Of a DNA stretch of 64,000 nucleotides, positions 32,636-44,480 are shown piece after piece. Made by a program: the position numbers and the translations under genes. Each line of letters opens with the position of its first letter. The stretch's first letter is position 1. The DNA is from Halichoerus grypus (taxonomy: Eukaryota > Chordata > Mammalia > Carnivora > Phocidae): the NCBI RefSeq assembly GCF_964656455.1, contig NC_135716.1:78778484-78842483 (forward strand), read 5' to 3'. The notes below the pieces were generated by a model. That model was not told the origin of the DNA and searched no databases. It saw nothing but the letters and a program-made list of their open reading frames with translations.

Positions 32636-34560
32636 ATTAGGAGCAATATGCATTTCATTTATTTAAGTGATCATTTATTCGTGCAAGCATGTTGGAAAGA
32701 ATAGAGGTGCTTACTATTATTGCTTTTAGGACCTGTGAATTTTAGAATCTTAGCTACAGTCATAAATGTATCCTTCAAAAGTGTTTTAATGATATAAAGT
32801 AATTTTCCTAAATTTCTACAGGCTCTTTCTATAGGCTCATATCTAAAGACAGAGCTCTTGTTATGAGTGATACATTGAAATACAGCCAAGTGTTCCTTGC
32901 TTATCCCTTAATCACAAGCATCGTTTCCTTTACTCTGTGCTCGGTGTATGGCTTTGCTTCATTCTCCTTCACTGTCAGTAATGGAGAGAGAAAATTAACA
33001 CATCAGCACTGATACTGAGATAAGCAAATAGTATCTCCATGTAAATCCTTCCCCGTCCTCAATATATTAGTTGCTTTTGTGAGTTGTGATTCCTCATTTG
33101 AGGGTAATTAGAGTTCTACATTAGAAACTTAATATGCAGTGCTATCCAGTTTAAGTGATTTAAAATTTGATCCCTCGCATTTGTTTGCAGTAAAAGACAT
33201 TTCTTTAGGTGCTCTCCCCAATCTAATGACCAGTTTAGCATGATAATGATGCACATAAATTTAAAAGCCACCTCCTGAGTGCAGAAATGATATTGGAAGC
33301 TGTGGTTAGAGGCAGTGGTGTGTGGCCATACAGAGGACCATACAGAGGCAGTCGCGGTCGGATCATCACAATCAGACTTACAACACAGACTTGAAGGTAA
33401 TCAATAAAAAGAAATGGAGATAACATTTTCTTTACTGAAGAGAGTATGTCTTAATGGTATACTTTTGGTCAGAGAGTTCATAGGTTTAGATAACACTGGG
33501 AATATAAAGATATTAGGTTTGGGCATTTTGGTATGAAGCGTTATCAGAAAACTAATAAAAATAGCATTAAAAGTGATAGAAAGCTCACTTTATGCCTTGA
33601 ATTCAACCTGGTCAAACTCGGGTCTGGACCAGGAGGCCTCTCTGCCAGGCCCAGAGACAGGTCAGCTGTAAGAGGATTGAGACCTGAAAAGCCTCTGAGA
33701 CTTTGTTCCTGACCCTCCCCCCTCTTTGTCTGGAAATCAGAAGAATTATTTTGATGACAAAGACCTACAATGACCACCTGTTATGATCAAACCCTTGCCT
33801 GTCATTCAAGGCAATTAAGTCTGATGTACTTTATTTTTAGAATTATTAATTAAGCCTGTAAATTCACTATGACTTCATGTTCCCTTCGGTAGTCTAAAAA
33901 TGTATTTTAATGCCATATTGGTACCACCTGACTACTATTAAAAGTAACAGTAAACTGCTGCCCAAAGTGACTATCACGTAGACCACACACCTCACAGTCT
34001 GAGAAGGCACCAGCCTCAGTTTCCACGTCTGTATCAAGAGAGCCTCAGCTCCACCATCTCCCCAGAGTTCTCTTTATTTTTTATAGAATCTACCACCTAT
34101 TAAAGCACACTACACTCTATTATACATCAGATTCTCTCCCTTCACCGCTCGTCTTTATTTACCAGATGACTTAACAACACATATTTTTATCTCTGACCAC
34201 ACAGGTCCTAAACCCCTTTACCATCCCTGACAGTTATAATTTTAAAAGCATTCTACCTTGGGATCTTATACTCTTAAGGACAACACTTGCACTCATCACT
34301 TTGTAGACAGGCCTTTTCTGGTCCTCATGCCTCATGGAAACTCTTTGGCTCTCACTCACCTTTCTGTCTAACCTGGATACTATTTTGAATTATCTCAAAT
34401 GTTTCTTCACTAATGATGTCGATTTCACACTTTCCTCCACAATAATGTCTTGATAATCACCAACACTGGGGTCTGTGTGATACAAGGAAAATGGCTCTTA
34501 AGCCTCTATCTTGCCAAGTTAATATCCATCTTTTCCTGTTCCATCAATACTAAACTTGAA
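32636..34560. other. Unassigned sequence
   Basis: About 1.9 kb of ordinary AT-rich sequence. A locally less AT-rich stretch at 33590-33730 has no domain-bearing frame. Parts of 34150-34500 faintly recall L2 but I cannot place them. Confidence 0.4.
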
Positions 34561-34576
34561 AGGATATTCTAATCTA

Positions 34577-34771
34577 AGGGCTCCTGGGTGGCTCAGTCGT
34601 TAAGTGTCTGCCTTTGGCTCAGGTCATGATCCCAGGGTCCTGGGATTGAGCCCTGCATCGGGCTCCCTGCTCAGCAGGGAGCCTGCTTCTCCCTCTCCCA
34701 ACCCCCCTGCTTGTGCTCCCTCTCTCGCTTTGTGTCTCTCTGTCAAATAAATAAAATCTTAAAAAAAAAAA
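34577..34771 (+). mobile_element. Can-SINE, young subtype
   Basis: GGGCTCCTGGGTGGCTCAGTCGTTAAGTG head, CATCGGGCTCCCTGCTCAGC middle, AATAAATAAAATCTT and A-tail. Flanks AGGATATTCTAATCTA (34561-34576) and AGGATATACTAATCTA (34772-34787) differ at one base. Confidence 0.96.
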
Positions 34772-34787
34772 AGGATATACTAATCTA

Positions 34788-35790
34788 ATCTGTTTAGGTA
34801 TTCATTATTAACTTATTTTAATTGCATTTATGTACATTCTAATGAACAATTCTGGAAAAAAACCTCATTTTCATTCCATTCAAATCTATTTCCTCTCCTG
34901 TATCTGTTTTCATTGTAAAGGCCCTCACAAAACTACATGATGTGACATAGCCCATTTAACTTGGCCATTCTGCATCCAAGTTTAGTCACATGTCCCTTTC
35001 AGAAGTTAAAATCACTGTGTTCATTACTGAGTAATATAAATAAGTGATATCCCTGAACATCCTGCCCTGGATTAGTGCTCTTTCACTGCAGCTTCCTCAG
35101 CATGTGGCCATTTGCCCATAGGTCTCTTGACCCAAGAGGACTGCTTCAGCACCAGCCATCAGACCCTCAGCACAACAGAGTTCAAAGGATGGCAGCAAAA
35201 TGTCATCAGGGCAATCAGAGACAGTTTTTCTTACAATCCTTGTTCTTTAACACATGTCTTGTCGGCCAGAATTGAGTGCCTTTTCCAGGTCAATCACTAG
35301 GGAATTCTGTGACTCTGTTTAGTTTGGACTGATCATCTTGTATTCCCTGGGCTAAGGTCTCACTGACACATGAACAAAATAGGATTCCTGTTAGTAAAAA
35401 AAAAAAAAAAGAAATGCATTTGAATCAGAGTGAGGGTTAATTTGGAGGTAGGCAATTAAAAAGTATCTGTTAAAGTGTGACTTCAATATATACTTTCCAT
35501 ACCCTCCAGACCTGACATACTAAAAAAAAATGGCTTAATAACACTAACAATCATTGAATATTATTATGATGATAATGATTACCCTCTAGGTTTATTTTCC
35601 ATTCCTACCTTATGCCCTTTCTCTAATATGCTCAAAATGAACCCTAAAAACAGAGTCAAAATATTCCATGTATCTCCTTGTGTAGTGTATTTTGCTTCTC
35701 TGCCTGGCTACTCCAATATTTTTAAACATTTCTAGATCAATATCTAGGGGTAATGGTTGCTAGTTATTGAGCCATGAACATTTACCATAA
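34788..35790. other. Unassigned sequence
   Basis: No recognised gene or repeat; short A-runs at 35397-35410 and 35522-35530. Confidence 0.4.
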
Positions 35791-35794
35791 ATTA

Positions 35795-36180
35795 AGAATA
35801 ACAAATGTTTACTAACACTTATTACTATGTGTAAAGAATGTTGCTAAGCATTATTTACCTGAATGTGCTCATCTAATATTAGCCCTGAGACTATAAACTG
35901 TGGTCTTCCATTTACATATAACTCATGTGCAATGAGAATTCACATAACTTGTCCAAGGTTACCAGTTAGTAGATGAAGGCCACGGATTGAAGACTAAACT
36001 CTAGAGCCATGTTTTCAAGTGTCGTGTATATGGTATCTTATTTCATTTCCACAACTATATGGGTTGCATAGTATTAGCCCCATTTCACAGATCAGGAAAT
36101 GGTGATTCAGACATACTAAATAGTTTGACCAATAGCACAGCTACGGATATGCAGAGATGAGACTCAACTTAGATTTGTCT
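35795..36180 (+). mobile_element. MIR remnants (one or two copies)
   Basis: First part: AACACTTATTACTATGTG...AACTTGTCCAAGGTTACCAG...GATGAAGGCCACGG. Second part from about 36030: TATTAGCCCCATTTCACAG...GGAAATGGTGATTCAG. Both follow MIR, suggesting two adjacent or duplicated fragments. Confidence 0.65.
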
Positions 36181-36321
36181 GACACAATCCTATGCTTTTA
36201 ATTCATCATTTAAGGGGCAGCAAAGAATGTTACTCCTTCTCTGAAACATTCCTTAATTTGCCCAAGATTAATATGCCTTTTACCCTCCATGGACCCCCAC
36301 ACATAACTTTCCATACAAAAG

Positions 36322-36681
36322 CACTTAGCAAGCCATACAGTGGTACTTAGCACACCATGTGATGGGCATTTAGCATGTATTATGATGATCACTTAGCAAC
36401 CATACATTGCACTTTGCACGCTTTATGATTGACACTCAGCACGCCATATAATGAGCATTGAGTAGTGTAAAAAGTCACCCAGCATACCATACGATGGGTA
36501 ATTTGCATGCTGTATGATGGGCACAGCATAACATATGATGGGCACTAAGCACATACAATGGTTACCTAGGATGCCATATGATGGACATTCTGTATGTCAT
36601 CAGTGAGCACTGAGCATAAATTACCATAAGCACATAGCACATCATATGGTGGCCACTGAGGACACAGTACATTATAAATGG
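36322..36681. repeat. Degenerate minisatellite, 22-23 bp unit
   Basis: About 16 diverged units like CACTTAGCACACCATATGATGGG, for example starting at 36322, 36344, 36503 and 36644; mean period 22.5 bp. Recurring motifs are CAC(T/A)(T/C/A)AGCA(C/T), CCATA and ATGATGGG. No unit is identical to another, so it is an old, non-homogenised array. Unlike CRISPR, there are no constant repeats or spacers. Confidence 0.8.
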
Positions 36682-36689
36682 TACCTTTC

Positions 36690-38089
36690 TATCAGACCAA
36701 ACATGAGCCCCATAACAGCAAGTTTACATATTATTTTTCTATCCACAACACTTGCCACAGTACTTATCTTAGTACAGAGAATGAATTCAATGGTAGAGTA
36801 CTTAGTACAATAGTTGTTTTAGTAAATAAAAAATCCTTTATGTTTTATGTGTTTTTCACAGAAAAAAATTCATCTTCTATGTATTTAAGCTTACTAGCTA
36901 TTAATTAAATAGACATTTGAGGGATTACTATGTGACACACACTAGTAAAGAGAAAACCTGATGCCATGTAAGGAAACAAAAATAAAGGATAATAATACTG
37001 GACCAAATTAACCTTTCCCTCAGTTTAGTTAATGCATTTTTATAATGATGACGAAGTCATTTTGAGACTGTTTAGAGATGGGAAAAACAAGAGATGATAA
37101 CACCTATATTTAGAATTTCACATGTAATTGCTTCCAACAGGGCTCAGGTTCTTAGGATTTAATTTCACAGTTAGAGGAAATTGATGACTGAGTTCTGACA
37201 TTAAAAGCACGTATGCTCCCTCACTACTCCACTTCCCATTCAAGGAGACCTCTGCAATTTACTTCTTATCCACATCATCTCTTTTAAGAACTCCAACCCA
37301 AAACCAAAATGTTGCTTTTAAGAATAAGCAGTTGAACTCTTACATAGTGATAGCAGCAGTCTGAGCCATTTCAGGTAGGCTATATCAGTAGGTGAGTAAT
37401 TATTTTATAATATCATTTATGAGACAATATACCATGAAAATAAAATAACATATGTTCAGTGCAAGCAACTACATATCAGCAAATAGAATTTGTAATCCAG
37501 TTACAAACCCGTTGACAAAGCAAATACTTGGAAAATTCTAGGAAGTATTTAATCCCATCTTTAAGAATAAATCCCATTCTCATACTTTCTTCAGCCTGAC
37601 ACTCCAATTTTAGCAATTAACTTCAACGTGTAGGATGAGTTTCTTTAGGAATTTGGCAACAATTTTCTCCATCACTGCCTAGCAAAAATGGAAAAAAGGA
37701 AAGCCCCTTGGAAGTAATTTGGCATGTAAATGGGATAATTTTCTGCCTTATTTACTCATATTTTGAAGCTATATCAATAATTTATAAGTAGATGATTAAA
37801 AATAAAGCTTCAATCTGTTCCACTCATGTTGTGAGAAGCATATTACTTTTCATCATCTTATGTTTAGATGTCAGTTTTACCAATATGTAGTTTTAATTTT
37901 TTACATGATTTTTATGTTTCAGAAGCATCAGACAAATACTATTTTACACAGTCTATAAGCTGAAATAAATTTGGGGCGATGCAATTCAGCCCAAAGTTGA
38001 AAGGTACTTTTCTCATGCTCTAAGAAAAAGAGACTAAGAACCCTGGATTATATTTATTCATATTCAGTTGTGTTGAAAATAAAATCACT
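36690..38089. other. Unassigned sequence
   Basis: About 1.4 kb of AT-rich sequence without a recognised gene or repeat. Confidence 0.4.
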
Positions 38090-38165
38090 TCCGGCAATGG
38101 TTTGATCCAAGCTTTGCTACTTACTACCCACAAGGCCTTGGAAAAATTATTTAAGAAAGCAAATA
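38090..38165 (-). mobile_element. MIR remnant, antisense
   Basis: AGCTTTGCTACTTACTACCC...AAGGCCTTGGAAAAATTATTTAAG resembles the reverse complement of the MIR 3' half. Confidence 0.5.
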
Positions 38166-39729
38166 CGTGGTGACCTTTGAGCATTTTAAACTGTGTACTT
38201 GTGGGTTATATAGTTCTTCTTCGTGCAGGACCCCTTAAAAGTTACTATCCCATAAAAACCTGTTTCCCAAATATCCTAATTAAAAATACCCTCCCTTGGG
38301 GGAAGGGAGCAAGGAGTGTTATCAACCACAGTTTCCCAGATACCTTTCCCAGAGGATTCTGTGTCACTGCATCTGGGAAGGGGGCTAGGAATTGGTGTTT
38401 AACAAATGCTCTGATGGTTCTGAACAGGAAAGACTAGAAGACCCCAATATGCACCCCCTGTTCTCTAGATATTGCCCTCACTTAGCTTTCTGTGCCCTCA
38501 TTTCATTATTTCTACAAGTGTGCTGTGCTAAGCGTTAAGAACAATTGTTGCCATTGTCATCATCATGACCATGACTTTTGCTAGTATGACTACTAATATT
38601 CATTTTTAAGTATTTTACCTTGAAAATGTCTCTTTCTTTGCTTTCCGTGATAACATTGTTTCCTGGGAAGAAAACGAAACAAGTGTTTTTGGACACACCT
38701 AAAAGGTAAATTTTATTTTGAAAGAAAGCTTTTATGTGAAAATTATGAGAATTAATGAAGGATTATAACAGCAATTTCTTAACAATCTGCCATCTCCTCA
38801 TTTCTAAGGTATGTGAGAAAAGACTGAACTTTTACTTTCTTAACATAAAGATATTCTTAAATACCTGATCTCTATATTTTTGGCAGTAGCAAATAAAACT
38901 GAGTTGAGTGTATCTGTATGATATTCTCACTGTTGTACAATTGGTTTATCTATTTGTTATTAGGAATTCATAGAAGACTTATTCAGCATCCTAGTCTCAC
39001 CTTTCAGAAACACTGAAACCAGTGAACACATTTGTTTTCTTAAATTAACTGTCTGACAATTAAGTCTGTATGCTCCCATATGTGGACACAAGTGTGTGTT
39101 GGAGCACTGAGCAGTACAATTACTGCCCTTAGCTAGCAGTCCTTTTTATATAAACCTCTGCAATGCCTAGATACAATGTGGCAAATTAGGTTTTAGAAGA
39201 GTTTCATGACTTCTTAGAAGTATGTAGCAACCACAGCAAATGAATCTAAGGTTTTATACCCCTGTGAGCTAATTTTCATGTTCAGTATTTATAACCTTAC
39301 TTTGCCACCTGTTCCCACATAGTTCTGCAATCTTTACCACAATGCTGGAAGTATGAGCTACTGGAACCCATGCAGTATTTATATTTAGCACATAACAGAC
39401 AATAAATAGATATTAAATATATGTACTGCCAGTCGCATTTTATAAGCAAAGATTCTCTTCCCTAGTCACTGGGTATACTCTTCTTGTGGGAGCTTATACA
39501 ACTCAATTTCCTATGAGAAGAAGTACTGATACTGTATTTTACCAGATATACCGCTGAAATTTCTTCTCTCTACTACTTCTGCTCCCCCTTCATTGATCAA
39601 CAGTGCTTTCACATGGATCTTCTTGTCCCCATTTCCATGACCAGCTGCTGCCCAGGCCACTGACTCCCAACCTGGAGAACGCCAACTATCTCCCCCCGAT
39701 CCCACCCCCTTATTACTTCTTGGTATTGT
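38166..39729. other. Unassigned sequence
   Basis: About 1.6 kb with no gene or repeat recognised. Confidence 0.4.
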
Positions 39730-40070
39730 AGCCAGAAAGGTCTCTTTAAAACATGAATCTAAGTATCATTCTTCTGCTCAAAAGACTTTGATTCTACTAA
39801 TTACCTTGAGAGTGGAGTCCACACAGCTTAGCAAAGTTTACAGGGCCCTTAGATCTACAAACTGTGCAGGGCTCAGCGGCTTCTCTCCATGCCCTTCCTG
39901 TGTACCTGGCTTTGTGACCTACTTAAGTTCTTCAAAGTGCCCTCACTTCCTCTTTTCTCTGGCACTCCCATCCCCTCACCCTCTCCAGGCATGTAAGCAC
40001 ACTGGACCTTCTGCTTGGGATAAGCCAGGAAATACTTACCATCTTGTTATTTGCTTTGCCAAATGAATAG
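39730..40070 (+). mobile_element. L2 remnant
   Basis: TATCATTCTTCTGCTCAAAAG...GAGTGGAGTCCACACAGC...AGGGCCC...CTCTCCATGCCC follows the conserved L2 3' region in degraded form. Confidence 0.65.
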
Positions 40071-40758
40071 AAATCAAGGGTTGGTGGGGGGTGAGGGGGG
40101 AAGGGAGGTAGGGTGCACATTACCAAGGATGTGTATGTGCCTTGAATTTTGAAAATAATCATCCAAAGAAAGCATGAACTAAAGAGTGTGAAACACACAT
40201 GGCACGCAGCCTGCAAGGTGTGCGTGTCTGCGTCGGAGGATATACAGGGGCCCTGAGCAAAGGTAACAAGCACTGGAAGGTGGGCACAGTGCTGAGGCTG
40301 GAGGTGAGAGGCCAGCATGCACATGCCAACCTGCTAAACAGCTTTACTCAGGGTTAGTCCCCACCCCAGTATTTGTACCACCAAAATATAGGATCGTTAC
40401 TCTTAGCTTTCTCATCCAGAAACATAAACTTGAGATTTAAATTTAAGATAAATATGCTTGTCTTATTCCATACCTCCCCCAGCTCCCACTGCTCATTTAG
40501 TTTTAAGCTCAAACTGCATTATTTTCATGATTTAAAATTCAAACTTTTGGTACAGTCACAATATCCTGGAAATCCTGGAAAAATTCTACATCTGTGTTGC
40601 TGGTTCCCAACATCCAGCTATTCTAAAGTGCTCCACATAATACAACTAAATAAGTACAATCATTATTTACATGACCAAATCATGTTATTTCACAGACCTA
40701 TCTGACAGCCTCTGTTACCCTCCAAAGCACATAAACATTATTTCTGGCAGTTTCCTTT
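40071..40758. other. Unassigned sequence
   Basis: Includes a G-rich run at 40082-40112. No gene signal. Confidence 0.4.
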
Positions 40759-40772
40759 AAAATTATTTTTTC

Positions 40773-40987
40773 AGGGCACCTGAGTGGCTCAGTCCGTTAA
40801 GTGTCTGCCTTTGGCTCGGGTCATGATCTCAGGGTCCTGGGATCAAGCCCCGCATTGGGCTTCCTGCTCAGCGGGAACCCTGCTTCTCCTTCTCCCACTC
40901 CCCGTGCTTGTGTTCCCTCTCTCGTTGTGTCTCTCTCTGTCAAATAAATAAATAAAATCTTCAAAAAAATAAAAATAAATAAAAATA
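40773..40987 (+). mobile_element. Can-SINE, young subtype, 14-bp duplication
   Basis: GGGCACCTGAGTGGCTCAG head, AGCGGGAACCC middle, tail with many AAATAAA units. AAAATTATTTTTTC lies at 40759-40772 and 40988-41001. Confidence 0.96.
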
Positions 40988-41099
40988 AAAATTATTTTTT
41001 CTTTTTGTATATAAAATTTTGTATATGCTGATAAATAGATGAGCTTAACTTCCCTAGAATGCACTTGGGTTTCTGTGTTTTACATGTAGAACTAAGAAT

Positions 41100-41255
41100 A
41101 TCAGAACTTCAAGGGGACTTAGATACCATCTAGTTAAGGTGTTTTATTTAAAGATATGGAAACTAGGCTCAGTGGTTGTAATTTGTCTAAATTCGCAAAA
41201 ATAATAAATTACAGAATCAAGTCAAAAGCCAAAATTAGTCAGGCATTTAGTACAA
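41100..41255 (+). mobile_element. MIR-type remnant
   Basis: CAAGGGGACTTAGATACCATC...AAGATATGGAAACTAGGCTC...TAATTTGTCTAAATTCGC...AGTCAAAAGCC resembles diverged MIR/MIR3. Confidence 0.5.
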
Positions 41256-41811
41256 TATATTTGACTCTATTTGAAGATGCTGTTACTCTATTCACAACCA
41301 CTTATGTAGGAAAAGTAATTTAAAAAATAACGTAGTGAGCGACTATTTTTTGTGTCGCAAGTGTGCATTTATTGGCAATAAAAACAGAAGACATTGTGAT
41401 ATTCTTAAGTAAAAATAACTCCAATAAATAACACTAACTTTTCAATGTCTGGTTCAGTTTGCTGTCTTCATGAAGTATGGGCCAAAAGAAAATGACACTA
41501 TGGGAAAAAAAGAACTTTTCAGTGTTTCTTGTAGGTCAAATTTTCCTACAGTATGTTTATGAAAATATCTAGCAAGCTGCCATATAAATATGATCTGTTG
41601 TCTCATATAACTGCCCTCATTCCAGAGCTACATGATTTGTTCCCTTAATATGTTATATACCATTTCTTTACCAGTTTAGTATAGGTTAGAACTTGATACA
41701 TATTTCTCAACTACATGAAATATGAGGCACATAAATTAAGTAGAAACTAAAAATTAAAATGTGATTAATAGAAACAGTGGATTCAGAAGAAGAAAGCCAA
41801 CCTTAATATTA
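41256..41811. other. Unassigned AT-rich sequence
   Basis: No recognised feature before the GGT tract. Confidence 0.4.
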
Positions 41812-42276
41812 ATGGTGGTGGTGATGGTGGTGGTGGTGACGGTGGTGGTGGTGGTGGCGGTGATGGTGGTGACGGTGACGGTGGTGGTGGTGACGGTGAC
41901 GGTGGTGGTGGTGGCGGTGATGGTGGTGACGGTGACGGTGGTGGTGGTGACGGTGGTGGTGGTGGTGGTGACGGTGGTAGTGGTGGTGGTGGTGGTGGTG
42001 GTGGTGACGGTGGTGACTGTGGTGGTGGTGGTGACGGTGGTGACAGTGGTGGTGGTGGTGGCGGTGGTGACAGTGATGGTGGTGGTGGCGGTGGTGGTGG
42101 TGGCGGTGGTGATGGTGACGGTGGTGATGGTGGTGGTGGTGACGGTGACGGTGGCGGTGGTGACGGTGACGGTGACGGTGGCGGTGGTGACAGTGGTGGT
42201 GGTGGTGGCAGTGGAGGTGATGGCGGTGGTGGTGGCGGTGGTGGTGGTGATGGTGGTGGTGGTGGTGGTGGTAGTA
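41812..42276. repeat. (GGT)n/(GAC) compound trinucleotide tract, 465 bp
   Basis: Almost uninterrupted GGT triplets with variants GAC, GAT, GGC and AGT, often arranged as hexamers such as GGTGAC. One strand holds only G, T and rare A/C in a 3-bp register. Long frames across it (Val-rich on plus, Thr-rich on minus) are translation artefacts of the repeat. G-rich triplets may form unusual secondary structure. Confidence 0.97.
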
Positions 42277-42299
42277 GAGATCATAGTAGTTAGCAGCAA

Positions 42300-42598
42300 T
42301 GGTAGCAGCTATTTCTTTTTTTGTTTGTTTGATTGGGTAGCAGCTATTTCTTGAGTGCTTACTAAGGGTCAGGGATTATTCAGAGCCCTTACAAGTGCTG
42401 ATTCATTCATGCTTTCCTTATAATACCTCTGAAAGGTAGATATTGTTACTATTAACTTTTGACAAGAAAGAAACCCAAGACACAAATATGTTGAGCAACA
42501 CGGTCAAGGACTTACATTTGGTAAAAATGGCAAAGCTACACTTTTAACCCAGGTACACTGGCTCCCAAGTCGATGCTCTCAGCCACTACGTCTCTCAA
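42300..42598 (+). mobile_element. MIR remnant
   Basis: AGCAGCTATTTCTTGAGTGC...TTACTAAGGGTCAGGG...GGTAGATATTGTTAC...CAAGGACTTACATTTGG...GCTCCCAAGTCGATGCTC matches MIR from near its 5' end to its 3' end. A duplicated 17-bp block at its start is described in the findings. Confidence 0.8.
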
Positions 42599-42869
42599 GG
42601 TATGATACTGAATTATGCACAAGACTAGTGATGAGCAATCATTTATGAAGCATGAGGGATATTTTTATAATTATGGCAATTCTGAGTCAGATTCACAAAA
42701 GTACATAATGCATGTGCTACCTCTGAGAACTGAGCTCTCCTGGTAGAGCAAGCATATTTTGAAGATTAATGAACCTTGAGCTTATATTATAAATGATTGA
42801 TATTTCCTGGACATCTACATATTCTGCCTCCCAAATTTACTAAATATGAGTATAGAGCATCTTGTTTAA

Positions 42870-42960
42870 CTTTCGAATGTCTCAGTTTCTCATCTGAAAA
42901 GGGGCTATTAACTGGATTTATAGAGTGAACTTATATGGACTTATAAGGGCTTAGACAGTA
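42870..42960 (-). mobile_element. MIR fragment, antisense
   Basis: GTCTCAGTTTCTCATCTGAAAAGGGGC is the reverse complement of the MIR core (given in part). Confidence 0.5.
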
Positions 42961-42999
42961 CATGGACAATACAAGGGCTTAGATAAAAATGACACCTAC

Positions 43000-43195
43000 C
43001 TAGCCTAATGCTAGCTATGACTTGTTTACATATTATCTCATTTAGTTATCAGAACATTTTTTTAGATGAATGAACCAATGTGAAAAGAGATTTACAAACT
43101 AACTTCAATCGCCCAAGTAGTGATTATTTGAACCAGGATTTGAATCACTATTTCTTTAACTCTTAAATCCTCTGCTCTTGCCACTCTATCATATT
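43000..43195 (+). mobile_element. MIR remnant
   Basis: ATATTATCTCATTTAGTTATC...GAACCAGGATTTGAATCAC...CTCTGCTCTTGCCACTC follows the MIR 3' half. Confidence 0.6.
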
Positions 43196-44029
43196 ATTAT
43201 TTTCTTGGAGGCAAGGTCATTTTCATGAGTCTGGTCTGTTCAGATCCACTCCCTCACCACTTAAACTCCACTGATCCTATGAACCAGCTTCATCCAAAAG
43301 CCTCCTATGAACACAGCAGTGCTGCTGAGACATGTGACTAGCCCAAGGAGGCCACTCCCCAGGAACAGCATCCTGAGTGCTTTCCTGAAATTTTTCAAAT
43401 TGCAACTGAAAAGGACAATCAGTCTTCTTCCAGTTGTAGCAGTGATAAAATATAGAACTGAGCACCTCCACTGGCTGCATTTTCCCACTATGTAGAGAAA
43501 GCTTGTGAGAGGGAAAAAAAGGCTACTCAAGAGAAAACTCAGGAAATAATAAATGGAAAATGATTTCTAGAAGGTTTTTTGGGGTTGTTTCCGGGTTTGA
43601 TTTTTTTATTTGTTTGTTTGTTTGTTTGTTTGAGATGTTTCTAAAGCCAGCTATGTGCCTCGAATCCCAGCAGATTGGGGGTTTGACTCTTCCTTAATTT
43701 TCCTTAGCCAATATAACACCCATATTTTCCTGAGCTAGTCAGAGGTAAGATTCTGTCATTCAACTGAAACACAGTACATCCATATTCAAGACTAATACAT
43801 AGTGGTTTTAGATTTCATTATTCTGCTTCCAATTCCGTTAAAGAAGTTAATTTTTGTTTTCAAAATGCACATAATATTATACCCATCTCTTTAGAATGTT
43901 AACAAAAAGCGGATACATTTTTGTCATTTGAAAAACCAGCATCTATGGAATTTAAGAATGAATTTCAATTTTTATGAACTATAAAAAGAAAAGAAAAGAA
44001 TTATTCAATCTTTCTTTCAAACTTCTCCA
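43196..44029. other. Unassigned sequence with (TTTG)n
   Basis: Contains (TTTG)6 at 43609-43632. No gene or repeat family otherwise recognised. Confidence 0.5.
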
Positions 44030-44129
44030 GATTTTTTGCAGGCCATATGGAAGAAGATGAAGAACCAGGCTCTGTAGTCAGCGTCCTTACATAACCCAGC
44101 TCAGCAATTCACTACTTATGCAGCCTTGA
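44030..44129 (-). mobile_element. MIR fragment, antisense, left of SINE
   Basis: AACCAGGCTCTGTAGTCAGC...CAATTCACTACTTATGCAGC resembles the reverse complement of MIR; continues at 44347. Confidence 0.6.
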
Positions 44130-44143
44130 GTAAAATCCTCTTG

Positions 44144-44332
44144 GGGCTCCTGGGTGGCTCAGTTGGTTAAGCATCTGACTCTTGGTTTCAGCTCAGGTCA
44201 TGATCTCAGGGTCCTGGGATCAAGGCCCACATTGGGCTCCATGCTCAGTGGGGAGTCTCTTTGCCTCTTCCCCCACTAGCGTGCACATGCTCTCTCTCTC
44301 TAAAATAAATAAATAAATCTTTAAAAAAATAA
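44144..44332 (+). mobile_element. Can-SINE inserted in MIR
   Basis: GGGCTCCTGGGTGGCTCAG head, GACTCTTGGTTTCAG variant, CT-rich tract, A-tail. Flanks GTAAAATCCTCTTG (44130-44143) and GTAAAATTCTCTTG (44333-44346) differ by a C/T transition. Confidence 0.95.
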
Positions 44333-44346
44333 GTAAAATTCTCTTG

Positions 44347-44480
44347 CTTCTATTTTCTTTTACAAAGAGAGAACAATTGTGTCCACCTCATAGGGACATT
44401 GTAAGGATAACATGACTCTACGTCAGCAAAGCAATGAAGTACTGAGAATAGCACTTGGCAACAAATCTTAATTCCTGTTA
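44347..44480 (-). mobile_element. MIR fragment, antisense, right of SINE
   Basis: GTCCACCTCATAGGGACATTG...TTGTAAGGATAAC...ATTCCTGTTATTATC continues the antisense MIR interrupted by the SINE. Confidence 0.7.

Noticed and set aside
33544..33777. 77-codon minus-strand frame in a GC-richer patch
   Set aside because: No recognisable domain or splice sites; not distinguishable from chance.
36322..36681. CRISPR-like array
   Set aside because: No constant repeat and no spacers; units are contiguous and diverged, and the DNA is mammalian.
41754..42354. Long open frames on both strands (Val-rich plus, Thr-rich minus) over the GGT tract
   Set aside because: A triplet repeat without stop triplets gives long frames in several registers; composition is pure repeat and there is no gene context.
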